From contig NZ_JAFIQV010000034.1 in assembly GCF_017356015.1 (NCBI RefSeq), positions 1 through 64,000 of the forward strand: 64,000 nucleotides of DNA, given 5' to 3'. This document shows positions 8,391 to 18,200 of the stretch, piece by piece. Made by a program: the position numbers and the translations under genes. Origin of the DNA: Azospirillum sp. SYSU D00513 (GTDB taxonomy: Bacteria > Pseudomonadota > Alphaproteobacteria > Azospirillales > Azospirillaceae). The notes beneath the pieces were generated by a model. The model did no database searches, had not been told where the DNA came from, and saw only the letters and a program-made list of their open reading frames with translations. How positions within the stretch are numbered: the first letter of the stretch is position 1; every line of letters begins with the position of its first letter.

Positions 8391-9728
8391 ATGCAATTCT
8401 CCTCTTGCGTGTGTGCCTTCTGTGCCGGGACGCCCGGCTCCACTCAGCCCAGCTTCGTCCGGACCGGCGCCGGTTCGGATCCATTCAAGGCGGGCATAAC
8501 CACGGGTTCCGGAAGCCCCGGCTACATCACCTATGGCTGGCGCTGGGGCGGCATGGCGGATCTGGGAAACACTGCGCAGGTCACCTGGAGCTTTGCGCAA
8601 AGCAACCAAAACGGCCAGCCGGGTGGCGCCTTCGACGCTCCGCTCGACGCCGATCAGCAAGGCGCCGTCCGAGCGGCCCTGGCCCGTTGGGAAGAGGTGT
8701 GCCGGATCGATTTCGTGGAGGCCGGCGCGGATTCGGCCTCCGTCGGCCTCCGCTTCGGCATGGATGCGATGGACGGCCAGAACAACGTGCTCGGCCAGTG
8801 CAGCTATTTCTACAACAACGGCGCCTTCGTCAGCACCTTCGTCCGTTTCGACAGCGCGGAAAGCTGGAGCTATGCCGGCTCCGGAAGCGCGCCGGGCGGG
8901 ACATACTCCTTCTACACGGTGGCTCTGCATGAAATCGGCCACGCCATCGGCTTGGCTCACAGCAGTTCCCTGAGCGCCCTGATGGCCCCCGCCTACAATT
9001 CCTCCCGTCTCGACCTGCAGGCCGAGGACATCGCGGGCGGCGTGTATCTCTATGGAGCAACAGGGGGAGACTCCGGCGCGTCCGCGCTCGCGGACGGCGG
9101 CACAGCGGCGCCCCCGCAGCCCTCCCCGGTGCAAGCGGGCACCCACCTGAGCGGCACCGGCATCGCCGATGGCATAATGGGCCAGGCGGGGAACGACACC
9201 ATCCTTGGCGATGGGGGGAACGACACGCTTTCGGGAGCCTCCGGCGCGGATCTGGTCTTCGGAAACCAGGGTAACGACCTCCTGTATGGCGGCGATGACG
9301 CCGATACGCTGTTCGGCGGACGCGACGGCGACGTGCTGAACGGCGACAACGCTTCCGACCGCCTGATGGGCGACCTCGGCAACGACCGGTTAGACGGTGG
9401 CGACGGTTCCGACACGCTCTACGGCGGCCGCAACGAAGACACGCTGCATGGCGGCGCCGGCGGCGACTGGCTTTCCGGGGATCTCGGCAACGATTGGCTG
9501 AACGGCGGTGCCGGCGCCGACCTCTTCGTGTTCCGCGCGGGCGGTGGGGTCGATCTCGTGGCGGATTTCGCCTTCGCCGACGGTGACCGGCTGGCCACCG
9601 ACGGGCGGGTCTGGAGCGTGGTTGATGGGGCGGCGGGAGCGGTTGTGGACTTCGGCTCCGGCGACAGCGTCACTCTGGCCGGCGTCGCTGCGGGGCAGGT
9701 GAATCAAACTTGGTTCACCGTCGCCTGA
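8391..9728 (+). CDS. Matrixin-like zinc metallopeptidase with RTX C-terminus
   Basis: A 445-residue predicted secreted protease. The zinc motif HEIGHAIGLAH starts at residue 180, followed by ALMAPAY as Met-turn, which is matrixin-like (M10A) rather than serralysin-like. The preceding region has the expected alternation of strands (LARWEEVCRIDFVEAGADS). A short Ser/Pro linker leads into RTX repeats from about residue 255, then the shared tail ending TWFTVA. Three cysteines at residues 6, 8 and 11 near the N-terminus are unusual for a type I substrate. The start has only a weak ribosome site. It is the third consecutive plus-strand RTX gene, each with its own signals, so a single operon is unlikely. 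Confidence 0.88.
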   Translation: MQFSSCVCAFCAGTPGSTQPSFVRTGAGSDPFKAGITTGSGSPGYITYGWRWGGMADLGNTAQVTWSFAQSNQNGQPGGAFDAPLDADQQGAVRAALARWEEVCRIDFVEAGADSASVGLRFGMDAMDGQNNVLGQCSYFYNNGAFVSTFVRFDSAESWSYAGSGSAPGGTYSFYTVALHEIGHAIGLAHSSSLSALMAPAYNSSRLDLQAEDIAGGVYLYGATGGDSGASALADGGTAAPPQPSPVQAGTHLSGTGIADGIMGQAGNDTILGDGGNDTLSGASGADLVFGNQGNDLLYGGDDADTLFGGRDGDVLNGDNASDRLMGDLGNDRLDGGDGSDTLYGGRNEDTLHGGAGGDWLSGDLGNDWLNGGAGADLFVFRAGGGVDLVADFAFADGDRLATDGRVWSVVDGAAGAVVDFGSGDSVTLAGVAAGQVNQTWFTVA

Positions 9729-9765
9729 CCTTGATGTCCACCAGCCTCTGGAGTCGAGACGGCAG

Positions 9766-9801
9766 GGCTTCTGCGCACAAATCGGGTTGAGGGCAGAAGC
9801 C
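9766..9801 (+). terminator. Hairpin after the matrixin-RTX gene
   Basis: GGCTTCTGC (9766-9774) and GCAGAAGCC (9793-9801) form a perfect 9-bp stem with an 18-base loop, 37 bases after the stop at 9728. No T-run follows. Confidence 0.4.
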
Positions 9802-9824
9802 GCCTGCACCCAGCGGTGATAAGG

Positions 9825-10447
9825 TGAACCGCACCGGGTTTGCCGGAGGCAGTTTGTGTTGAGTCACGCCGCCCTGGCGACGTCCTTGGTTTGAGCATAG
9901 TAGCGCGCTTCGGCCTCGGCGGGAGGAATGTTGCCGATGGGTTTGAGGAGACGCCGGTGGTGGAACCAATCCACCCATTCCAGGATGGCGAACTCGACGG
10001 CTTCCAGGATGCGTCATGGCCCGCGGCGCCGGATCAGCTCGGTCTTGTAGAGGCCGTTGATTGTCTCGGCCAAGGCATTGTCGTAGCTATCACCGACGCT
10101 GCTCACGGAGGGCTCGACCCCGGCCTCCGTAAGACGCTCGGTGTACTTGATAGCGACACGCGCTCCAGCGCTTTGATCCGCTCCTGCTCATCCGTCGTTG
10201 GGCCCGGCCGTTTGTCCTGGTCGCGTTCGGCCTGGCGGACCCAACCCCGCAACGTCTCCGCTGTGCAGTCAATCTTCCGCGATCGAGCTGATCGCCGCCC
10301 ATTGCGGGGCGTGCTCGCCTTCATGCTCGAACACCATCCGAACCGCGCGCTCGCGGACTTCAGGGGCGTATTTGGGTGATGCTTGCTTCGTCATGATGAC
10401 CCCACTTCTTCAGAAAATAGAGCCTCCGGCAAAGCCGGCGCGGTTCA
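9825..10447 (-). mobile_element. Internally deleted IS3-family element, copy 1 (both ends present)
   Basis: The left end starting at 9825 (TGAACCGCACCGGG...) and the right end finishing at 10447 are imperfect inverted repeats of about 26 bases, both beginning TGAACCGC and containing TTTGCCGGAGGC. The 623-bp interior holds only the start of orfA and the end of orfB, so roughly half of a normal IS3 element is missing. No target duplication is seen at the borders. A second copy with the same internal structure is at 21642. Confidence 0.85.
9864..10394 (-). pseudogene. Transposase remnant: orfA start joined to orfB C-terminus (IS3 family)
   Basis: From ATG at 10394 the frame reads MTKQASPKYAPEVRERAVRM, typical of IS3 OrfA, but stops early near residue 40. 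The following helix-turn-helix part (CTAETLRGWVRQAERDQ) is in another frame. Near 10155 the sequence jumps to the OrfB C-terminus (YTERLTEAG, SVGDSYDNALAETINGLYK with the catalytic Glu region, EWVDWFHHRRL, PPAEAEARYYAQTKDVARAA), ending at a TGA at 9866-9864. The catalytic core Asp residues of the DDE domain are deleted, so no active transposase can be made. Confidence 0.88.
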
Positions 10448-10710
10448 CTCCTCCTACGCTGAAAAGCATGCAAGACCAATCCGTCACGGCGTTCGCTTGT
10501 ATCGGAAGCAATATGATTTTTTGGAAATAATCAGACTTTTGGCCGAATATCAGCGAAATGCACGATGCGGCACCGGACCTGGAGAACCGCCGCCGCAGTC
10601 GCAACGGTCGCAATCGCCTTTACGGACACCGGCAGGCGGGCACCGTAAAAAGGGTCGCCGTCATCGGCGGTGCTTCGCTATCCTGACGCGGTCGTAGCGT
10701 TCGAGGGATC

Positions 10711-11931
10711 ATGACGGTTCCATCTGTGGAGGCGCTGTGCCGCGTAGGAATCGCGCGGCACGACCGTGGTGAACAGGCTCAAGCGTTGGCCGCGTTGCGC
10801 CGCGCCGCCAGCATCAATCCCCAGGATGCCAGAGCGCTGACCGGCTTGGCTTGCGTGTTGGACACCATGGGCGACTGGCTGATCGGGCTGCGCCATCACA
10901 CCCGTGCCTTCGTCGCCTGTCCGACCCCAGCCGCGGCCGTCAACCTCGCCATGGCGCTGCTGCTGCACGGCCGGTTCCAGGACGGCTGGGATCTCTTCGA
11001 GGGGCGCTTCGTGCTGTCGTCGTGGTCCGGCATGGTCAGCCGCGACAGCCTGCTGCGCCACGCCGGACGCCGCCTTCGCCCTGGCGTGGCGCTGGCCGGG
11101 CAGCGGATCGTGGTATTCACCGAGCAGGGCTTCGGCGACGCGCTCCAGTTCGTGCGCTATGTGCCGCTGTTGGGCGCGGCGGGCGCCCGCGTGACGCTGG
11201 TCTGCCCGGCGGCGCTGCACCGGCTGTTCGCCGCCCTGCCCGGTGTGGAGCGCGTGCTGGCCCCGCCCACCGCGGGCGTGTCGCTCAACCTGGACGCCCT
11301 GCCGCACGACTGGCACGTCGCGGCCATGAGCCTGCCCTGGGTGTTCGGAACCACACTGGATAGCGTTCCGTCCGTCACGCCGTACCTGAGACCGTCCCCG
11401 GAAGCCATCGCGGCATGGCGGGCGCGGCTGCCCGATGACGGGCCGCTGAAGGTAGGCTTGGTATGGGCCGGGAACCCGCGCCTGCATCACCTCACCGATC
11501 GCCAGCGCAGCCTGCCGCCGGAGCGGCTGGGGGTGCTGGCGGGAATCGGCGGGCTTCGCTTCGTCAGCGTGCAAAAAGGCGATGCAGGCCAACCACCCGC
11601 CGGGCTGGCGCTACTCGACCCTATGGCGGGCGTGACGGACTTTGCTGACACCGCGGCGCTGATCGCCAACCTGGACCTCGTGGTCACGGTGGATACGTCG
11701 GTCGTGCACCTCGCCGGGGCGCTGGGCAAGCCGGTGTGGCTGCTGTCGCGCTTCGACGGGTGCTGGCGCTGGCTGCTCGAGCGCGAGGACAGCCCCTGGT
11801 ATCCGAGCCTGCGTGTGTTCCGCCAGCGCGCGCCAGGGGATTGGGACAGCGTGCTGGAGAGGGTCGCGGTAGAACTCGCTGCCGTCGCCCGCCGTTGCCC
11901 GCGGTGGTCAGGGGCTGACGTGAGGGCGTGA
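10711..11931 (+). CDS. TPR-containing glycosyltransferase-like protein
   Basis: A 406-residue protein with GAGGGATC just before ATG. The N-terminal 100 residues contain TPR-like helices (GIARHDRGEQAQALAALRRA, AVNLAMALLLHGRFQDGWDL). The rest resembles the heptosyltransferase-like (GT9/GT41 fold) half of TPR glycosyltransferases: GQRIVVFTEQGFGDALQFVR, LKVGLVWAGNP, and ADTAALIANLDLVVTVDTSV followed by HLAGALGKPVW. It may glycosylate a protein or a lipid-linked sugar; the target is unknown. Its position between a deleted IS3 copy and the giant adhesin gene (convergent with it) makes adhesin glycosylation an attractive but unproven idea. Confidence 0.78.
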   Translation: MTVPSVEALCRVGIARHDRGEQAQALAALRRAASINPQDARALTGLACVLDTMGDWLIGLRHHTRAFVACPTPAAAVNLAMALLLHGRFQDGWDLFEGRFVLSSWSGMVSRDSLLRHAGRRLRPGVALAGQRIVVFTEQGFGDALQFVRYVPLLGAAGARVTLVCPAALHRLFAALPGVERVLAPPTAGVSLNLDALPHDWHVAAMSLPWVFGTTLDSVPSVTPYLRPSPEAIAAWRARLPDDGPLKVGLVWAGNPRLHHLTDRQRSLPPERLGVLAGIGGLRFVSVQKGDAGQPPAGLALLDPMAGVTDFADTAALIANLDLVVTVDTSVVHLAGALGKPVWLLSRFDGCWRWLLEREDSPWYPSLRVFRQRAPGDWDSVLERVAVELAAVARRCPRWSGADVRA

Positions 11932-12182
11932 TCCGGTGGACGCACCGTTTTTATGAGGTATACCCTGGCAGGATGTCTCAGCCGACCGTCGGATTGGCGG
12001 AATCCTGTGTCCCATTTGGGTCGGTTCTGGGCTACGGAACAGGTCCGGCAAGTGGGTCCAGACCCTACTGAAACAGAGGCGAAACAGCCCGGAGAGCACG
12101 CTTCTAAACCTCCCTGAGGAGGGGGCAGAGAAAGGTGAAGGAGGAGTGAGCAGGCCTCGGAACGAGGCGGTGAAAAGAGATA
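11932..12182. other. Gap between convergent genes
   Basis: No gene is seen. A small self-complementary stretch CCTCC...GGAGG lies near 12110-12125, and the shared terminator begins at 12183. Confidence 0.5.
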
Positions 12183-12208
12183 GGGCCGCCCCGAAGAGCG
12201 GCCCTTTT
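12183..12208. terminator. Hairpin terminator between the convergent TPR-GT and adhesin genes
   Basis: GGGCCGC (12183-12189) and GCGGCCC (12198-12204) form a perfect 7-bp stem. TTTT follows on the plus strand, and on the minus strand a pyrimidine-rich TATCTCTTTT follows. It lies 25 bases beyond the adhesin stop at 12234. A very similar hairpin ends the RTX gene at 47535. Confidence 0.7.
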
Positions 12209-12233
12209 CCCGAAGGTGCCGAGTGGATGCGGG

Positions 12234-15200
12234 TTACGCCACCAAGAACCAGCTTGCGGTCACCTGATTGGCGGTGATGCCGGTCAGGGTGAGCGTATCA
12301 CCGGTGTTGAAGGTCAACACCGCACCGGCTGCGCTGTTTGCAGCCGTCCAGCTGCGTTCGCCGGCCACCAGACGATCTCCATCGGCGAAGTTGAAGTCCG
12401 TCACCGTGTCGTTGCCGTCGCCGACCCGGAAGACGAACAGGTCCGCGCCTGCGCCGCCGGTCAGCCGGTCGTTCCCGATCTCGCCCACCAGCGTGTCGTT
12501 GCCCCAGTCGCCGAACAGCACGTCGTCGTCCTTGCCGCCGTGCAGCAGGTCCATGTCCTGGCCGCCGTGCAGCGTGTCGGCGCCGGCGTTGCCGTACAAG
12601 GTGTCGTTGCCGGTGTTGCCGAACAGCAGGTCGTTGCTCACGTCGTTTATGACGCGGTCGGACACGCCGCCGTACAGCCGGTCGTTGCCGAACTCGCCGA
12701 GCAAGGTGTCCGCGCCGAGGTCGCCCGTCAGCACGTCGTTGTCCTGCCCGCCATGGAGCAGGTCCATATCCTGGCCGCCGAACAGCGTGTCGTTGCCGGT
12801 GTTGCCAAACAGCGTGTCGTTGCCGGTGTTGCCGAACAGGCCGTCGTTGTCGGCACCGCCCTGGACCGTGTCGTTGCCCTCGTCACCGTACAGCCAGTCG
12901 TTGCCGGTCAGCGAGCCGACGAAGTCGTCGCCGCCGCCGCCGTGCAGGGTGTCGTCGTCAGCGCCCAGCACAATGTACTGCGCGTTGCCGTCGCCCCAGA
13001 CATTCTGCGAGCCCTCGCCGCCGGTTACCCGCACGGCGCCGATCACCGCCGCGAACTCCACGTTCTGCAGCTGGATCACCGTGCCAGACGGCAGGCCGCG
13101 CGTGTCGATGACCAGCGCGGTCAGCGGGTTGCCCGCGGCCGCCGACGTGCCGGTGATCACCAGCGGCTCGTTCGGGGCCGCCGCGTTGAACGCGACGCTG
13201 GGCACGATCGTCTGCACCAGCAGCGGCGCGTCGGCCGGCAGTCCCTGGAGGAAGCCGGAGCCGCCGCCCGTCAGCTTGTTCTGGTCATCCGACCCCGCCG
13301 TGGTGTGGGCCTTGATCTCGCGGATCAGGTCGGTTAGCGAGGTACCGGCCGCCTTCGGTGCCGCCGAGCCCTGCACCGACAGGCCGAAGCCCGTCGGCAC
13401 CTGGGCGGTCAGCAGGTTGCCGCCCGTGCTGGTCGTGACCAGCGGAATGTCGGCCACCGCGTTGTTGCCGACCAGCTCCTGACGCGTGTTGGTGACCACG
13501 GGAATGGTGACCGTGGTGGAAGTCGTGCCGTCGTTGTTCGTCACCATGCCCGTGCCGACCTGAACGCCGTCGACCGTGGAGGTCTGTGTCGGAGCGGGCG
13601 GCGGGGGGGGCGGGGGGGGAGGCGAGACGGTCGTGAAGTTGTAGTCGTACACGCTGCCGGTCTTGGTCAGGCCATCATGGGCATTGCCGGCCAAGTCGAG
13701 GATCGCTCCGCCCGCCAGGGTCACGTAATACTCGGTCGAATAAGCCAGGTCGGCGACAGGGTTGATCGTCACGGTACTGCCGCTGACGGTCACGGCGCTG
13801 GAGGTCACATTGATCGTCTCGATGACCGTGTCGTCGCTGACCTTCCGGACGAGGATGTTACCCGTCCCCTTCTGCACCGCCGCGTCGAACGTCAGGACCA
13901 GGTTCGCGCCAATGGCCACCCCGGTCGCGCCATCCGCCGGATTGAGGGTTGCCGTCGGCTTGGTGGTGTCCACCACGAAGGTCTGGGTGGCGCTCGTGCC
14001 GGCGTTATTCAAAGCATCCGCGACCCGCGCCTGGACCTTGTAGGTGCCTTCGCCGAGCGTGTTGAGAGCGATGGTGGCGGCGCCGGCGGTGATGGTGCCG
14101 CTGCTGTGGTTCGCCTCGCCGGCGTCGGCGAAGTCGCCGTCGTTGTTGAGATCCACGTCCACGGCCACCGCCGTCCCGTCCGCGACACCCGAGCCGGCAT
14201 CCGTCACCGACACATTCAGGTTCGATGTTGGGTCGTTCGTCCGGGCGGAAATGGTCGCCGCCACCGCCGGGGGGGTATTGTCAACCAGGAAGCTTTGCGT
14301 GCTGCTCGTGCCCATGTTGCCCGCCGCGTCAGCGACGCGCGCCTGTACCTTAAAGCTTCCGTTGGCCAGCGTGTTGAGGGCGATGGTGGCGGCGCCGGCG
14401 GTGATGGTGCCGCTGCTGTAGCCGGTCTCGCCGGCGTCGGCGAAGTCGCCGTCGTTGTTGAGGTCCACGTCCACCGCCACGGCCGTCCCGTCCGCGACGC
14501 CCGAGCCGGTCTCGATCACCGAAACCGTGAGGTCCGGCGTCGTGTCCGCGGTCGTGGCGGAAATAGTGGCCGTCACTACCGGCGCGGTGCCGTCCACCAT
14601 GAAGTTCTGGACGGTGCTCGTGCCCATGTTGCCCGCCGCGTCGGCGACGCGCGCCTGAACCTTGAAGCTTCCGTCGATCAGCGTGTTGAGGGCGATGGTC
14701 GCGGCGCCGGCGGTAATGGTGCCGCTGCTGTGGCTGGCCTCGCCGGCGTCGGCGAAGTCGCCGTCATTGTTGAGATCCACGTCCACGGCCACTGCCGTCC
14801 CGTCCGCAACACCCGAGCCGGTCTCGATCACCGAAACCGTGAGGTCCGGCGTCCGGTCGTTCGTGAGAGTGGCGACCATCACCGTCACCGTCGGAGCGGC
14901 AGTGTCGACCATGAAGCTCTGCGTGCTGCTCGTGCCCGTGTTGCCCGCCGCGTCGGCGACGCGCGCCTGTACCTTGAAGCTTCCATTGGCCAGCGTGTTG
15001 AGGGCGATGATTGCGGCGCCGGCGGTGATGGTGCCGCTGCTGTGGTTGGCCTCGCCGGCGTCGGCGAAGTCGCCGTCATTGTTGAGATCCACGTCCACGG
15101 CTACCGCCGTCCCGTCCGCGACGCCCGAGCCGGCATCCGTCACCGACACGTTCAGGTTCGGTGTCGTGTCGTTTGTCGGCGTCGTCAGCGTCGCCGTGAC

Positions 15201-18200
15201 GGCCGGCGCGGTCTGGTCGATGGTCACCGTCGAGCCGGTCGTATTGCCGTTGCCGGCACCGTTCCCGCCGATGCCGACCGTGCTGACCTTGACGCTGTCG
15301 TCATCGACGAAGTTCACGCCCAGCGTGCCGTTGCCGGCGACGTTGGTCACGGTCAATTTGAAGGTCCTGGCGTCTCCATCCCCGTTGTCGGAAACGGTCA
15401 CCGTCGTGTCGGCGGTCACGCCGGCACCCGCCACGACGCTGAAGTCGGCCGCATCGACGGTTGCGGCATCGTCCGGCGCGTGACTGAAGGTCGCCAAGAA
15501 CTCGACGCCGTTCGCCTTGGTCGGAGTCGAGGTGATCGCGGTGACGCTGACCGACGGCACGTCGTCGTCCGTCATCGTAAGGGTGACCGAGTTGGTCGAA
15601 CCCGCCGTCGCGTTGGTCAGCGTGCCGAGCGTTGCGATGATGGTTTCATTGCCCTCGATCAACGCGTCGTTGACACCCGTCACGGTCACGCTGCCGGTGG
15701 TCTGGCCGGCGGCGATGGTGATGCTGGTGTCGGAGATGTTGTAGTCGGTGCCGCTGCCCATAGCCGTTCCGGTGACGGTGATCGGGATCGTCACCGTCTT
15801 GGAGGACGCCGCGCTCAGCGTCGCGGTGATGGTGGCCGTGCCCCCATTCTCCGCGACGCTCCCCGGCGTGACCGACAGGTTCACCGTCGGTAACGGGTCG
15901 TCGTCGACGATGGTGATGGTCTGCTGCTGGGTGCCGCTTTCCGTCGCGCCGCCGCCGCCCGTGACATTTGCGATGTCCAGGATGATGGTCTCGTTCGCCT
16001 CGTTCAGCGCGTCGTTGTTGAGGGTGACGGTGGCGGTGCCGGTGGTCTGCCCGGCGAGAATGGTGATGGTGGTGGAGGACAGCGTGTAGTCAATGCCGCC
16101 GCCCGTCGCCGTGCCGGTCGGCGCCAGGGTCACGACCGTGTCGGCCCCGGCCGGCGCGCTCAGCGTCGCCGTCACCGTCACGGCGGCGCCATTCTCCGCA
16201 GGCGTCGCGTTGCCGACGCTAAGCGTCACCGTCGGGGACGCCACGGTGACGTTGTAGGTCGTGTCGTCGGTGATCGCGGCCAGCGTGCGGTTCGCTCCGT
16301 CCACCAGGGCGCCCGCAGCGAACCGCACGCTGTAGGCGGTGCCGGCCAGCAGGTTCGCATTCGGGTTCAGCGTCAGCGTGTCGCCGCTGATCGTGGCCGT
16401 GCCACCGGCGCTGCCCGTGAAGGCCGTGCCGTTGCTGGTGAAGGTTTCCACCACCGCGCCCGCCACGGTACGCAGTTCGATCGTGGTGCCGTTGGCACCG
16501 GCCGCTACGTTCTCGCTGAACTTCAGAGCGAGGTTATCGGCTACTCCGACACTGGTGGCGTCGTCCGCGGGCGTGGAGCCCGCCCGGTTCAGCGTTGGGG
16601 CGACGTCGTCCGCCACCGTGATGGTCAGCGCCTGCGTGACCGTGCCGCCGGCGCCGTCGTCAGCCTGGACCAGGACGCTGTAGCTGCCGGCCGACAGAGC
16701 ACCGGCGTTGTTCGCCCGCAGGCTGCTGCCGCTGATGTTGAACAGGCCGTTGTTGGTGTCGCCGGCCCCCGCAACCAGGGTGTAGGTCGGGCCGCCGCCG
16801 TCCGGGTCGGAAACGGACAGGGTGCCGACGGTGGCGTTGACGCCGCCGGATTGGTTGACCGTGTCCGTGACCGCGCCGTCGAGCCGCAGCGCGGTGGGCG
16901 CGTCGTTGCTGGCTGCGACGGATATCGTCACCGTTTCGCTGGATTGGCTGGTGCCGCTGTCCCTAGCCGTGATGGTGACGGTGCGGGCGGCTGTGGTGGG
17001 CGTGTCGGAGTTGTTCTGGTAGCGGATGGCCCGCAACGCCACCTGCATGTCGGCGGTCGTCGCGCCGCCGGCGCGCGTAATAGTGATCGTGTTTCCCGTC
17101 GTGACGTCGAAGCTCACCCCCGACGCCGGGCTGAAGGTTGAGGCCACGAACAGCCGTTCGCCCGTGTCGCCCTGCCCCGCAAGCGCCACCGTGACGGTGT
17201 CGACCGTGCCGTCGCTGTCCGACAGAAGGGCGCTGGGAACGATCTCAACGCCGTTGCCGTCACCCGTGCCCTGATGCGTCCCTTCGCTGAAGGAGGCGGT
17301 CGCGTTCGTGCCCGTGGTGCCGTTCAGGTCCACCGTCGGCGGTGTGTTGTCATCGTTGTTGATCGTGCCGGTGGCGGTCGCCGTGGTGATGCCGGCGTTG
17401 GTCGCGCCGCTGAGCGTGATCGTGAAGGTCTCGTTCGTCTCGGCCGCCGTGTCGCCCAGGATCGGAACGTCGATGGTCTTCGTCGTCTCGCCGGCCGCGA
17501 AGGTCAGCGTGCCGTTCGTGGCGGTGTAGTCGCTGCCCGCCGTCGCCGAGTTGTTGGACGTGGCATAGTCGACCGTCACCGTCTGGCCGGACGCGGCGCT
17601 CAGCGTGACCGTGAAAGTCATGTTTGCCGAGCCGCTGTTGCCTTCGGCTTGGTTCTGGTTGCCGATGGACAGGGTCGGGGTTGCGTCGTCGTCGACGATG
17701 GTGATGGTCTGCTGCTGGGTGCCGCTTTCCGTCGCGCCGCCGCCGCCCATGACATTTGCGATGTCCAGGATGACGGTCTCGTTCGCCTCGTTCAGCGCGT
17801 CGTTGTTGAGGGTGACGGTGGCGGTGCCGGTGGTCTGCCCGGCGAGAATGGTGATGGTGGTGGAGGACAGCGTGTAGTCAATGCCGCCGCCCGTCGCCGT
17901 GCCGGTCGGCGCCAGGGTCACGACCGTGTCGGCCCCGGCCGGCGCGCTCAGCGCCGCCGTCACGGTGACGGCGGTGCCGTTCTCCGAAATCGTGCTCTGG
18001 TCGGCGGAGAGGCTGACCGTGCCGGCGTTGGTGACGAGATGGATCGGCAGCAGCAGGAACGGGGTGGCGTCGTTCGTGGTCGTGTTGACGTCCTTGACCA
18101 GGGACGTTCCCTCGGACGTGCCGTCGCTGATCCAGAGTTCGCCGCCGTTGGCGCCGTCGTTCGCCTGGAACATGACCCGGCTGCCGACCACGGTGAAGCC

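Noticed and set aside
13970..15200. Possible CRISPR array because of regularly spaced repeats
   Set aside because: Units are ~300 bp, contiguous, in frame and encode an Ig-like domain; there are no short repeats with unique spacers and no cas genes.
13677..15893. Long open frames on the plus strand antisense to the adhesin gene
   Set aside because: They mirror the repeat structure of the minus-strand gene and have repetitive Arg/Gly/Val composition typical of GC-rich shadow frames, with no domain match.
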